DNA from: Holophagales bacterium | Lineage (GTDB): Bacteria > Acidobacteriota > Thermoanaerobaculia > UBA5066 | Direction: 5' to 3' | Assembly (NCBI GenBank): GCA_016714815.1 | Contig: JADKBZ010000002.1 | Location: 248,001-312,000, forward strand | DNA length: 64,000 bases | Shown here: positions 44,767 through 52,837 of the stretch, one piece after another | How positions within the stretch are numbered: position 1 is the first letter of the stretch | Layout: each line of letters opens with the position of its first letter | The notes under the pieces: model-generated | Told to the model about the DNA's origin: nothing | The model's input: the letters and a program-made list of their open reading frames with translations, nothing else | Database searches by the model: none | Program-made: the position numbers and the translations under genes

Positions 44767-47436
44767 TCAGGACAGGGGCTCGAAGCGCCCCTGGAAGAAG
44801 CGGAGGGCCGGCGGCTCGTAGACGAACTTCAGCCCCTTGATCTCGTTGCGCCGCTGGTAGAGCCGCGCGATGCCGTCCGCGACGGCGCGCATGTGCTCGT
44901 TCGAGTAGACGCGCCGCGGGATCGTGAGCCGCACGAGCTCGAGCGCCGGGCGGTAGTTCTTCCCGTTCTTGTCGCGTCCCTTCGAGACGTTGCCGCGCTC
45001 CATGACGCGGACGCCCGTCTCGAGGTAGATCTCGCACGCGAGCCGCTGGGCCGGGTACTCGTCCTGGTCGACGTGCGGCAGGAAGCGCTTCACGTCGACG
45101 AAGACCGCGTGGCTCCCGGTGGGCGCGACGACCGGGACGCCGGCTTCCACGAGTCGCGCCGCGAGCCACGCCGCCTGCTCGACGCGGGTCTTGATGTAGC
45201 GATCGTCGAGCATCTCCTCGACCCCGCGCGCCATGGCGGCGAGGTCGGCCGCGGGGAGGCCGCCGTCGTGGACGCCCCCCTCGTAGATCCGGAGCTTCTC
45301 CTCGGAGAGACGCGCCCACTCGGCGTTGTCCTTGAAGGCGAGGAGGCCGCCGATGTTGATGAGGAAGTCCTTCTTCCCCGAGACGGTGCAGCCGTCGCCG
45401 TGGGCCATCATCTCGCGCAGGATGTCGCGGATCTGCGTGTTCCTGTAGCGCGCGTCGCGCTTCTGGATGAAGTAGGCGTTCTCGACGGCGCGCGTCGCGT
45501 CGAAGAGGACCGGGATCCCCTTCGGGCGGCAGTACGCATAGACCTCGCGGAGGTTGTCCATGCTCACCGGCTGGCCGCCCGCCATGTTCACCGAGAGCTC
45601 GAAGGAGATGTAGGCGACCTTCGCCGCGCCGTGCTCCTGCACGATGGCGTCGAGCTTCTTAAGGTCGATGTTCCCCTTCCAGGGGAACTCGCTCTCGGGC
45701 TGGTGCGCCTCGTCGACGATGATGTCGACGAAGATGCCGCCCGGCAGCTCCTGGTGGGCCTTCGTCGTCGTGAAGTACATGTTCCCCGGGACGTACTGGC
45801 CGGGCTTGATGAGCACCTCGCTCTGGATGTGCTCGGCGGCGCGGCCCTGGTGCGTCGGGAGGATGTACTGGTAGCCGTAGATCTCCTGCATCGCGTCGAC
45901 GAAGCGGTGGTACGCCTCGCTCGTCGCCGGCGTGGCGTTCGCTCCGTCGTACGCCGCCCACTGCTCGGTCGACATCGCCGTCGTGCCGGAGTCGGTCAGG
46001 AGGTCGATCGTCACGTCGGCCGAGCGGAGGAGGAACGTGTTCCACCCCGCCTCGCGGACCGCCTTCTCGCGCTGCTCGCGGGTCGTCATCCCGATCGGCT
46101 CGGTCGTGTGGATGACGAACGGGTAGCAGTCGAACTCGTAGGTGGCGAGGTCGGCGTAGACCGACCGGAAGCGGAGCTGGTCGTTCCAGGGGCTGTCGCC
46201 CTCGACGTCGAGCGGGGCGACCTTCTCGCGCTGCCGAAAGAGGGAGATCACGGCGTCGGCCACCTGGTCGAGCTGCCAGTTCGTCATCGCGAGGCGCGGG
46301 ATCTGGACCGGGAGGAGGTGATCGTGGAACTTCCTCCCCGGGACCACCGTGCGAACGGCGGCCGACTGGTAGAGCGCGACCGCCAGGGCCTGCTCGGGGA
46401 ATTCCGGGACGTGCGGGAGGAACTCGTCGGCCTTGAGGTAGGCCCCGTCGCAGCCCCGCTCGAGGGGAACGCCCCCTTCGCGCAGGCGGGCCGTGAAGCG
46501 CTCCGTCTGGTGCATGACCCACTGGACTTCGTCCTCGGCGCACATCTCGGAAAGGCCGCGCGCGAAGACCTCCATCGTCCGCCCGGCCATGCCGCCGTAC
46601 GTGTGGAGCCCCTCGTAGAGGACGACCTCGTTCATGAAGTGCTCGTTGTCGGCCGGGTTGTCGGTGGCGAGGAGGCCGCCCGTGTTCGACTTCGGGTCCT
46701 GCGCGCCGTCGAGGAGGACGACGTGCGCCGTCTTGGCGATCTGCTTGACGATGTCGGCGATCGACCGCTCGGCCTGCCCCGTCTCGTGGCGCTGGATGTA
46801 CCAGGCGTTCTCGATGACGCGGGAGACGTCGAGGACCAGGCGCAGGCCGTGCCTGTCGGCCGTGGCGCGGACGGCGCGGAGGTTCGCGAGGCTGAAGGGG
46901 TGCTGGCCATCGGCGAAGGCCTGGAGGAGGACGACCGCGGCCTTCCGCTCCGAAAGGAGCACCTCGAGGGCCGGGAGGTCGGTGTTCCCGGTGAAGACCG
47001 CCTCGTAGCGGTCGCGCACGTCGGCGATCTCGATTGCGCGGGGCGTCCAGACGTCGACGCGCCCGATCGCGTTGCTCGGGACGAGCGACCCCTTCGGGAC
47101 GATCGTCGTGACGAGGAGCTTGATCGCGCCGAGGCTGTTGTGCGTCGGGCAGACGTAGGTGTGACCGAGGACGCGGTTCACGGCGTCGACGAGCGTGTCG
47201 AAGTTCCGGGCCCCCGCGTAGGCCTCGTCGCCGACGAGCTGGCCGGCGATCTGGTCCTGGCTCATCGCGCTCGTCCCGTACGACAGCATGTCGAAGGAGA
47301 CCTGCGACGGCACCAGGTTGAAGGTGTTGAAGTGGGCCCGGGAGAGGTTCCGCTTCCGCTCCTCGAGGGTCGGGAAAGCGATCAGCCGGACCGTCTTGAT
47401 CTTGTGAGGTTCGTGGAGCGGTTTGGTGGGCGGCAC
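44767..47436 (-). CDS. Double-domain tyrosine phenol-lyase-like enzyme with a degenerate N-terminal half
   Basis: 889 residues, about twice the usual 456-470. The start is GTG 47436, which has AGGAGG 7 bases upstream; an open frame further upstream is promoter sequence. Residues ~434-889 are a complete PLP beta-eliminating lyase: THQGR (528-532, phosphate loop), YFTTTKAH, DATRAVENAYFI (Asp646), and Schiff-base Lys689 in SGKKD. Arg814 in MERG and Phe880 in ALRFF match the Arg381/Phe448 positions that separate tyrosine phenol-lyase from tryptophanase. Residues ~20-410 are a homologous domain (YGTSAMSQDQ, DVSRVIENAWYI, TGGLLATDN, YEGLHTYGGMAGRTMEV). There THQGR is THNSLG and SGKKD is DGAQD, so PLP chemistry should be lost. 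Predicted product chemistry: tyrosine to phenol, pyruvate and ammonia (inference). Confidence 0.88.
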   Translation of the reverse strand: MPPTKPLHEPHKIKTVRLIAFPTLEERKRNLSRAHFNTFNLVPSQVSFDMLSYGTSAMSQDQIAGQLVGDEAYAGARNFDTLVDAVNRVLGHTYVCPTHNSLGAIKLLVTTIVPKGSLVPSNAIGRVDVWTPRAIEIADVRDRYEAVFTGNTDLPALEVLLSERKAAVVLLQAFADGQHPFSLANLRAVRATADRHGLRLVLDVSRVIENAWYIQRHETGQAERSIADIVKQIAKTAHVVLLDGAQDPKSNTGGLLATDNPADNEHFMNEVVLYEGLHTYGGMAGRTMEVFARGLSEMCAEDEVQWVMHQTERFTARLREGGVPLERGCDGAYLKADEFLPHVPEFPEQALAVALYQSAAVRTVVPGRKFHDHLLPVQIPRLAMTNWQLDQVADAVISLFRQREKVAPLDVEGDSPWNDQLRFRSVYADLATYEFDCYPFVIHTTEPIGMTTREQREKAVREAGWNTFLLRSADVTIDLLTDSGTTAMSTEQWAAYDGANATPATSEAYHRFVDAMQEIYGYQYILPTHQGRAAEHIQSEVLIKPGQYVPGNMYFTTTKAHQELPGGIFVDIIVDEAHQPESEFPWKGNIDLKKLDAIVQEHGAAKVAYISFELSVNMAGGQPVSMDNLREVYAYCRPKGIPVLFDATRAVENAYFIQKRDARYRNTQIRDILREMMAHGDGCTVSGKKDFLINIGGLLAFKDNAEWARLSEEKLRIYEGGVHDGGLPAADLAAMARGVEEMLDDRYIKTRVEQAAWLAARLVEAGVPVVAPTGSHAVFVDVKRFLPHVDQDEYPAQRLACEIYLETGVRVMERGNVSKGRDKNGKNYRPALELVRLTIPRRVYSNEHMRAVADGIARLYQRRNEIKGLKFVYEPPALRFFQGRFEPLS

Positions 47437-47611
47437 TTCTCGTCCTCCTGAACGGGGCAATTCTTCCAGACCCGGGGGGGGCGTGGAATGCCGAACGTAA
47501 GGTCCTCTCCGTATTCCAGTTTCGTTCGGAAGGTAGAATGCGAAAAGAACCTCACGAACTCCGAAACGCCGAAATCGCGATGAGGTGGGAGGTTCGCCAG
47601 GAGGAACCGGC
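47437..47611. promoter_or_regulatory. Divergent promoter region, lyase / beta-lactamase-fold operon
   Basis: 175 bases. An inverted repeat CCGAACG (47491-47497) / CGTTCGG (47523-47529) is centred between the divergent genes, and TAGAAT (47534-47539) is a good -10 for the + strand. Strong AGGAGG sites lie at both ends. The Lrp-type regulator encoded downstream is a candidate binder. Confidence 0.45.
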
Positions 47612-49309
47612 ATGAGCACCCTCTTCATCCGGAGAACGGCAAACCTCGCGGCGCTGGCGCTCGGCGCACTTACCCTCGCTTCCGCGCTTCAGGCCGCATC
47701 CGCACCGAAGCCCGCCGCACCGGCCGACGCCATCGACGCGCTGGTGAAGGCGTCCTACCTGCCCGGCAGCCCCGGCGCCGCCGTGATCGCCGTCCGCGAC
47801 GGCAAGGTGGTCTACCGGAAGGCCGTCGGGATGGCCGACCTCGAGCTCGACGTCCCGCTGCGCCCGGATTCGGTCTTCCGCCTCGGATCGGTCACGAAGC
47901 AGTTCACGGCCGTGGCGATCCTGATGCTCGCCGAGGAGGGAAAACTCGCCCTCTCCGACCCGATCACGAAGTTCCTGCCCGACTACCCGACGCAGGGGCA
48001 CGTCATCACGGTGGAGCACCTCCTGACGCACACGTCGGGAATCCAGAGCTACACGGGGATGCCCGGCTGGATGGCGACGAAGATCCAGGCCGACCTGTCG
48101 CTCATGGAGCTGATCGACGGCTTCAAGAAGGAGCCGATGGAGTTCGCTCCCGGGACGCGGTGGAGCTACGACAACTCGGGCTACGTCCTCCTCGGGGCGA
48201 TCATCGAGAAGGCGTCGGGCACCCCGTATGCCACGTTCCTGAAGCGCCGGATCTTCGCCCCCCTCGGCATGAAGTCCACGACCTACGGCGACAACGGGGA
48301 GATCATCCCGCGCCGGGTTCACGGCTACTCCCGCGGGCCCGGAGGCGACGCGAACGCGCGATACCTCAGCATGACCCAGCCGCACGCGGCAGGTGCGCTC
48401 GTATCGACGGTGGACGACCTCGCGGCGTGGGACGCCGCCCTCTACACCGGGAAGGTCGCCTCGCAGGCGTCGCTCGAGAAGGCGTGGACGTCGTACGTCC
48501 TCGCGAACAGCAAGGCGACGAAGTACGGATACGGCTGGATGGTGAGCAGCCTGCGCGGCCGGCCAAGCGTCGAGCACGGTGGAGGGATCTTCGGTTTCTC
48601 GACCTACGTTCTCAGGGTCCCGAAGGAGCGCGTCTTCGTCGCGGTCCTCTGCAACAGCGACGCGCCGAAGACCGACCCGGGCGTCGTGGCGCGCAGGACG
48701 GCGGCCCTCGTCCTCGGCGACCCGTTCCCCGAGAACGTGGCCGTGCCGGTGGCGCCGGAGGTTTTGGCCCGGTACGCGGGCGTCTACGAGATCGAGAAAG
48801 ACCAGCAGCGGACGGTGATCGTCGAGGGGGACAGGATCTACACCCAGCGGACGGGAGGGGCCCGGGCCGAGGCGAAGCCGCGGTCGGCGACCGAGTTCTT
48901 CTACGAGAACTCGATCACGACGTTCCGGTTCGTGACCGGGCCCGACGGCCGCGCCACCGAGATGCTGATGTACGCCAACGGGACGGACGAGCCGGAGCGG
49001 GCCGTCCGGGTCGCGGACGTCCCGTCGGCGCCGAAGGAGACCAAGGTCGATCCGGCGCTCTACGACGCCTACGCCGGCGCCTACGAGCTCGCGCCCCGCT
49101 TCATCCTGACCGTCACCCGCGAAGGGGATCACCTGATGACGCAGGCGACAGGCCAGCAGAAGTTCGAGATCTTCCCGTCTTCCGAGACCGAGTTCTTCCT
49201 GAAGGTGGTCGACGCCCGGATCACCTTCGTGAAGGGGCCGGACGGCCAGGTCGACACCATCGTCCTGCACCAGAACGGCCGCGACATGCCCGCGAAGCGG
49301 AAGAAGTGA
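47612..49309 (+). CDS. Secreted serine hydrolase, class C beta-lactamase/D-peptidase fold
   Basis: 565 residues from ATG 47612 (AGGAGG 8 bases upstream). A signal peptide ends near residue 30. The catalytic domain (~35-375) has S93-V-T-K96, Y186-D-N188 and HGGG (in VEHGGGIFGF), the three beta-lactamase-family motifs. Two C-terminal DUF3471-like beta domains follow (YAGVYEIEKDQQRTVIVEGD; YAGAYELAPRFILTVTREGD). Such proteins are usually periplasmic peptidases or esterases rather than true lactamases. First gene of a three-gene operon with the Lrp-like and MBL genes. Confidence 0.9.
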   Translation: MSTLFIRRTANLAALALGALTLASALQAASAPKPAAPADAIDALVKASYLPGSPGAAVIAVRDGKVVYRKAVGMADLELDVPLRPDSVFRLGSVTKQFTAVAILMLAEEGKLALSDPITKFLPDYPTQGHVITVEHLLTHTSGIQSYTGMPGWMATKIQADLSLMELIDGFKKEPMEFAPGTRWSYDNSGYVLLGAIIEKASGTPYATFLKRRIFAPLGMKSTTYGDNGEIIPRRVHGYSRGPGGDANARYLSMTQPHAAGALVSTVDDLAAWDAALYTGKVASQASLEKAWTSYVLANSKATKYGYGWMVSSLRGRPSVEHGGGIFGFSTYVLRVPKERVFVAVLCNSDAPKTDPGVVARRTAALVLGDPFPENVAVPVAPEVLARYAGVYEIEKDQQRTVIVEGDRIYTQRTGGARAEAKPRSATEFFYENSITTFRFVTGPDGRATEMLMYANGTDEPERAVRVADVPSAPKETKVDPALYDAYAGAYELAPRFILTVTREGDHLMTQATGQQKFEIFPSSETEFFLKVVDARITFVKGPDGQVDTIVLHQNGRDMPAKRKK

Positions 49310-49836
49310 CCTCTCCACCGTCCACCAAGCTCCTCGACGCGAAGGGCTGGGAGCTCCTGAAGGAGCTCCAGCTCGACGCCCGCCTCAGCTTCGCCGAGCT
49401 GGGGCGGCGCGTCGGCCTCTCGACGCCCGCCGTGGCCGAACGCGTCCGCAATCTCGAGTCCGCGGGGGTGATCACGGCCTACCGCGCCGAGCTCGACCTG
49501 AAGAAGCTCGGCCTCCCCATGCTCGCGATGATCCGGATCAGCGCCGTCGGCGACGTCCTCCCCCGCATCACGGCGGTCGTCCGCGCCATGCCCGAGGTTC
49601 TCGAGTGCCACCGCGGCACCGGCGCCGATTCCTTCATCATGAAAGTGGCCGTCGCGTCCGTGGCGCACCTCGAGACGCTCATCGACCGGCTGACGCCGTT
49701 CGGGACGACGTCGACGTCGATCGTCCTGTCGTCGCCGGTCGAACGACGGCTCGTCGAGAAGCCGGTCGTGGCGCCTGCCCGCGCGGCGAAGGGACCGAAA
49801 CCGGTCGCGCGGGGCGGCGGCGAGCCCGAGGGGTAG
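49306..49836 (+). CDS. Lrp/AsnC-family transcriptional regulator
   Basis: 176 residues from GTG 49306, overlapping the previous stop (GTGA). N-terminal HTH (LLKELQLDARLSFAELGRRV, GLSTPAVAERVRNLESAGVI) and C-terminal RAM/ligand-binding domain (GLPMLAMIRISAVGD, VLECHRGTGADSFIMKVAVA). The last ~30 residues are a Pro/Ala/Lys-rich tail. Lrp-type regulators respond to amino acids; the divergent tyrosine-lyase-like gene is a plausible target (inference). Confidence 0.92.
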   Translation: MTSPPSTKLLDAKGWELLKELQLDARLSFAELGRRVGLSTPAVAERVRNLESAGVITAYRAELDLKKLGLPMLAMIRISAVGDVLPRITAVVRAMPEVLECHRGTGADSFIMKVAVASVAHLETLIDRLTPFGTTSTSIVLSSPVERRLVEKPVVAPARAAKGPKPVARGGGEPEG

Positions 49837-49838
49837 CG

Positions 49839-50717
49839 ATGCTCCGAGGCCTCTTTCTCGCGCTCCTCCTCGGCGCGGTCGCCCTCGCCGGCGACGCGCC
49901 CGACACGCACGTGATCCTCCTCGGCACGGGGACCCCGAACCCGACGCCCGACCGCCAGGGGCCGGCGCTCGCGATCGTCTCCGGCGGGCGTCCCTACCTC
50001 GTCGACTGCGGGACGGGCGTCGTCCGCCGGGCCGTCGAGGCGGGGATCAAGGTCGAGGATCTGAGCCGCGCCTTCATCACGCACCTCCACTCGGACCACA
50101 CCCTCGGCTACCCCGACCTCCTCCTGACCCCCGGCGTCCTCGAGCGGACGGAGCCGCTCCAGGTGTTCGGCCCGAAGGGGCTCCGCGCGATGACGGAGCG
50201 GATCGTGGAGGCCTGGCGGGAGGACCGCGACGTCCGTTTCCACGGCGGCGAGCCGTCGCGCCCCGAGTCGTACGAGGTGAGGCCGGTGGAGATCGAACCG
50301 GGCGAGGTCTACCGCGACGAGAACGTTCGGGTCATCGCGTTCCCGGTGAGGCACGGGGCCTTCAAGGAAGCCTATGGTTACCGCTTCGAGGCGCGGGACA
50401 AGGTCATCGTCGTGAGCGGCGACACGACCTACGACGAACGGATGGTCGACAACGCCCGAGGCGCCGACATCCTCGTCCACGAGGTCTACAGCGAGGCGGG
50501 CTGGGCGAAGCGCACGCCCGAGTGGCGCGTCTACCACGCGCGCTACCACACCTCCGGCCCCGACCTCGGTTGCCTCGCGGCGAAGGTGCGGCCGCGCACG
50601 CTCGTCCTGATGCACCAGCTCCTGATGGGGGCTCCGCGAGAGGCTCTCCTCGGCGAGATCCGCCGCGAGTGGGACGGCGAGATCGTCGACGGCAAGGACC
50701 TCGACGTCATCCGGTAG
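49839..50717 (+). CDS. Exported MBL-fold (RNase Z-like) metallohydrolase
   Basis: 292 residues from ATG 49839, 2 bases after the Lrp gene. A short signal peptide (~17 residues, MLRGLFLALLLGAVALA). Metal motif THLHSDHTLGYPD, then a later His in FPVRHGAFKEAYGYRF, Asp in VVSGDTTYD and His in VLMHQLLMG complete the two-metal site. The opening ILLGTGTPNPTPDRQGPAL is RNase Z/arylsulfatase-like, but the signal peptide argues for a periplasmic small-molecule hydrolase. Confidence 0.88.
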   Translation: MLRGLFLALLLGAVALAGDAPDTHVILLGTGTPNPTPDRQGPALAIVSGGRPYLVDCGTGVVRRAVEAGIKVEDLSRAFITHLHSDHTLGYPDLLLTPGVLERTEPLQVFGPKGLRAMTERIVEAWREDRDVRFHGGEPSRPESYEVRPVEIEPGEVYRDENVRVIAFPVRHGAFKEAYGYRFEARDKVIVVSGDTTYDERMVDNARGADILVHEVYSEAGWAKRTPEWRVYHARYHTSGPDLGCLAAKVRPRTLVLMHQLLMGAPREALLGEIRREWDGEIVDGKDLDVIR

Positions 50718-50836
50718 GAGGCTCGCCGAGAGATCTCATCCCTCAATGCCGCGCGGTGCCGAGAAGGAACGCTCGACGGAAGCAAGCACTCTTCCCGCGC
50801 ACGGCGCGCCGGATTTCCAGGGGACCGTTTCCCGGC

Positions 50837-51109
50837 TTGCAGTATTCCGATTCCGTCATCGTCAGCGTAACGGTCGCCTTCCCCGAAGACCTCGTCTCCC
50901 ACCTTCCCGGAGCAGCGGGAGACCTCGCGGTCGAGGTGCGCATGGCTGCCGTGCTCGAGTGGGTGCGACGAGGCCTCCTCTCCCAGGGAAGAGCGGCGGA
51001 CGTTCTGGGGATCGACCGTGCCGAGCTCCTCGACGAGCTCGGCAGGCGCGGAATCGAAAATGCGGTGGCGGACCTCGACGAGCTTCGCCGCGAGGCCGGG
51101 CTTGGCTGA
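50837..51109 (+). CDS. UPF0175-like small antitoxin-type protein
   Basis: About 90 residues. The start is uncertain; TTG 50837 is the best in-frame candidate and has no good ribosome site. The sequence VSVTVAFPEDLVSHLPG, VEVRMAAVLEWVRRGLLSQG, RAADVLGIDRAELLDELGRR follows the UPF0175 pattern (strand, then a helix-turn-helix with G-R-A-A). Members are usually antitoxin partners of DUF3368/PIN-type toxins. No such toxin is found downstream: the next 130 bases hold nothing recognisable. Confidence 0.6.
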   Translation: MQYSDSVIVSVTVAFPEDLVSHLPGAAGDLAVEVRMAAVLEWVRRGLLSQGRAADVLGIDRAELLDELGRRGIENAVADLDELRREAGLG

Positions 51110-51236
51110 CTCGGCCGAGCTGATCGCCGTCGTCATGTCGGCGAACAGCTTCCGCCACGTCGTCTCGGGCACCCGAGGCCTGCGTCGCGACTCCTCCCCT
51201 TCCAGGCGCCTCTCCTGCCGCTCCGGCCCTGCCGCT
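51110..51236. other. Non-coding or decayed stretch
   Basis: No supported gene, RNA or repeat. Lies between the UPF0175-like gene and the 3' end of the peptidase remnant. Confidence 0.3.
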
Positions 51237-51541
51237 TCACTTCGCCGTCGTCAGCTTCGAGAAGAGGTACGCGAGCCGCACCGCCATCAGGTCGGGATGC
51301 TTCAGCGGTCGCTGACGCCGTGCCCCCCTTCCTGCTCCTCGAGGGAGTAGACCTCCGCGCCGACGCTCTCGAGGCGCCCGGCGAGCTTGCGGGCGTGGCC
51401 CGGCCCGACGCGGCTGTCGTAGGTGGAAACGGTCACGAGGAACGCCGGGTACTTCACGCCGGGCTTCACGTTGTGGAAGGGCGAGTACTTCAGGAGGACC
51501 TCGCGCATCGCGGGGTCGTCGGGGTTACCGTACTCGTCGAT
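51237..51541 (-). pseudogene. Prolyl oligopeptidase (S9) C-terminal remnant
   Basis: About 100 codons matching only the end of the S9A catalytic domain: IDEYGNPDDPAMREVLLKYS, PFHNVKPGVKYPAFLVTVST, EGGHGVSD, then in another frame PLKHPDLMAVRLAYLFSKLT to a stop at 51237. The catalytic His is in GGHG; the Ser and Asp part is gone or reduced. One missing C near 51301 causes the frame change. Upstream the frame ends at a TGA (51542-51544), where the family usually has Trp, and unrelated sequence follows. Confidence 0.75.
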
Positions 51542-51830
51542 TCAGGCGGCGCCCATCCAACGCACCCGGGTGACGGCGACCTTCGAGGCTGCCGGAGCAC
51601 TGGGCCCGGAGGAAGGTGTCCCGGGTCAGGTCCTCGATGTCCCGGTCGGAGCGCAGGGAGCGGCGGAAGAACGTCAGGACGGACGGACGGTGGGACCGGT
51701 AGATCCGCTCGAGGGAAGCCCCTTGCGGGCTCTCGTCGCCCTCGTCCCGGGCCGCTCTTCCTTCCGGTCCTCGTCGGCCAAGGGGCTCCTCCCATCGAGA
51801 ATTGACGAACGGGACGGCGGTTTCCCCCAT
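51525..51830 (-). pseudogene. ECF sigma factor N-terminal remnant
   Basis: Reading from ATG 51830 (GGAGG 8 bases upstream), the segment SLERIYRSHRPSVLTFFRRS, LRSDRDIEDLTRDTFLRAQ is sigma-70 region 2. Region 4 is absent: the sequence becomes unrelated at ~51600 and stops at 51525, overlapping the peptidase remnant. Looks like a deletion joining two genes. Confidence 0.65.
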
Positions 51831-51894
51831 CCCCCGCCCCTCCGGCCGGACGAAATCACCTGGCGCGAGCGCCCTGGCACGGTTCTTCGGTAAC

Positions 51895-52323
51895 ATGAGC
51901 CTGATGTGTCGCCGGCACGCCGTTCAGGCACGCCTCTTCGTGGCGCTCGCGCTCGTCGTCGGGCTATTCCCGCTCGGCGCGTCGAAGCCCGTCGAGGTCG
52001 TCTGCCCCGTCCCTGCCGTGGCGATGCCCACGGGCTGCTGCCGGGAAGCGGCCCCGCCCTCCTGCCCTTCGTGCCCTTCCGACGGCCGGCCGTCCTGTCC
52101 AACCCAGCAGCCGACGCGCGCCCGAACCTACGGCTCGGTCGCGGCCCTGCCGCCGGGAGATTCGACCCGGGAGGCCCGGGCCTCGCGTCCCAACGAGCCG
52201 ACGACCGCCGCTCCGCCCATGGCGGATACGGCACCCGTCCGCTCCGCGTCAATCGCCCGCCGCGCGGCCGTGACCGGGACCTCCCCTCCCACCCGGCTCC
52301 TCGCCTGCAGCTTCCGGAACTGA
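51895..52323 (+). CDS. Cys-rich secreted protein, unknown
   Basis: 142 residues from ATG 51895 (a second ATG is at 51904; neither has a strong ribosome site). Signal peptide RLFVALALVVGLFPLGA, then a Cys-dense stretch (VVCPVPAV, TGCCREAAPPSCPSCPSDGR, PSCP) and a Pro/Ala/Thr-rich tail. No known family. The Cys spacing suggests metal binding or disulfides. Its start codon overlaps an ATG on the other strand, so it and the sigma remnant were once divergent. Confidence 0.5.
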   Translation: MSLMCRRHAVQARLFVALALVVGLFPLGASKPVEVVCPVPAVAMPTGCCREAAPPSCPSCPSDGRPSCPTQQPTRARTYGSVAALPPGDSTREARASRPNEPTTAAPPMADTAPVRSASIARRAAVTGTSPPTRLLACSFRN

Positions 52324-52469
52324 TCGGTGCCGCCGAGGACCGAACGGTCCTCGCGCCGCGAGAGCGGATCGCCTCCTCCGATCCCCCTCACGACGAGCGT
52401 CACCGAGACCGGAGCGAACCGCCCCGGTCCCGAATCCAGAGTTTCGAAACCAGACGAAAAGGAGAATCC

Positions 52470-52724
52470 ATGCGCCAGTTCGCTGCCCTCGCCCTCGCCT
52501 TCTCCCTGATCGCGGCCCCCGCCGCCCTCGCCGCCACCGAGACCAAGGCCGGCACCGAGACCAAGGTCGCCGCCGACAAGAAGTGCGACCCCGCCACCTG
52601 CAAGGACAAGAGCAAGTGCGCCCCCGCCACCTGCAAGGGGCAGCAGGACCACAAGAGCTGCACGCCGGAAATGAAGGCCAAGTGCGGCGCCGACAAGGCG
52701 GCCCCCGCGGCCCCGAAGAGCTGA
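52470..52724 (+). CDS. Small secreted Cys-rich (metallothionein-like) protein
   Basis: 84 residues from ATG 52470 with AAGGAG 8 bases upstream. Signal peptide to ALAAT (~22). The mature ~60 residues have six Cys in a duplicated pattern: KKCDPATCKDKSK and CAPATCKGQQDHKSC, then MKAKC. Lys-rich. Not a recognised family; metal (for example copper or zinc) chelation is a reasonable but unproven guess. Followed by a strong terminator. Confidence 0.75.
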   Translation: MRQFAALALAFSLIAAPAALAATETKAGTETKVAADKKCDPATCKDKSKCAPATCKGQQDHKSCTPEMKAKCGADKAAPAAPKS

Positions 52725-52748
52725 GCCCGCGCTTCCGACAGAGCTGAC

Positions 52749-52790
52749 GAACTGCCCGGGAGCCTCGGCTCCCGGGCAGTTCCCTTTTCG
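52749..52790 (+). terminator. Strong Rho-independent terminator
   Basis: Perfect 15-bp stem GAACTGCCCGGGAGC / GCTCCCGGGCAGTTC with loop CTCG (52749-52782), followed by CCTTTTCG. It ends the small Cys-rich gene. Confidence 0.85.
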
Positions 52791-52837
52791 GGCCCCGATC
52801 GGGCCAGCGCTGTCGGGCGTACGAATCCCCGAATCGT

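Noticed and set aside
47437..47628. Longer N-terminus for the double lyase (start at 47628)
   Set aside because: The extra 64 codons cover the divergent promoter, show no family similarity, and the GTG at 47436 has an excellent AGGAGG.
51110..51350. DUF3368-type toxin after the UPF0175-like gene
   Set aside because: The open frame there has no PIN-like motifs and is antisense to the peptidase remnant.
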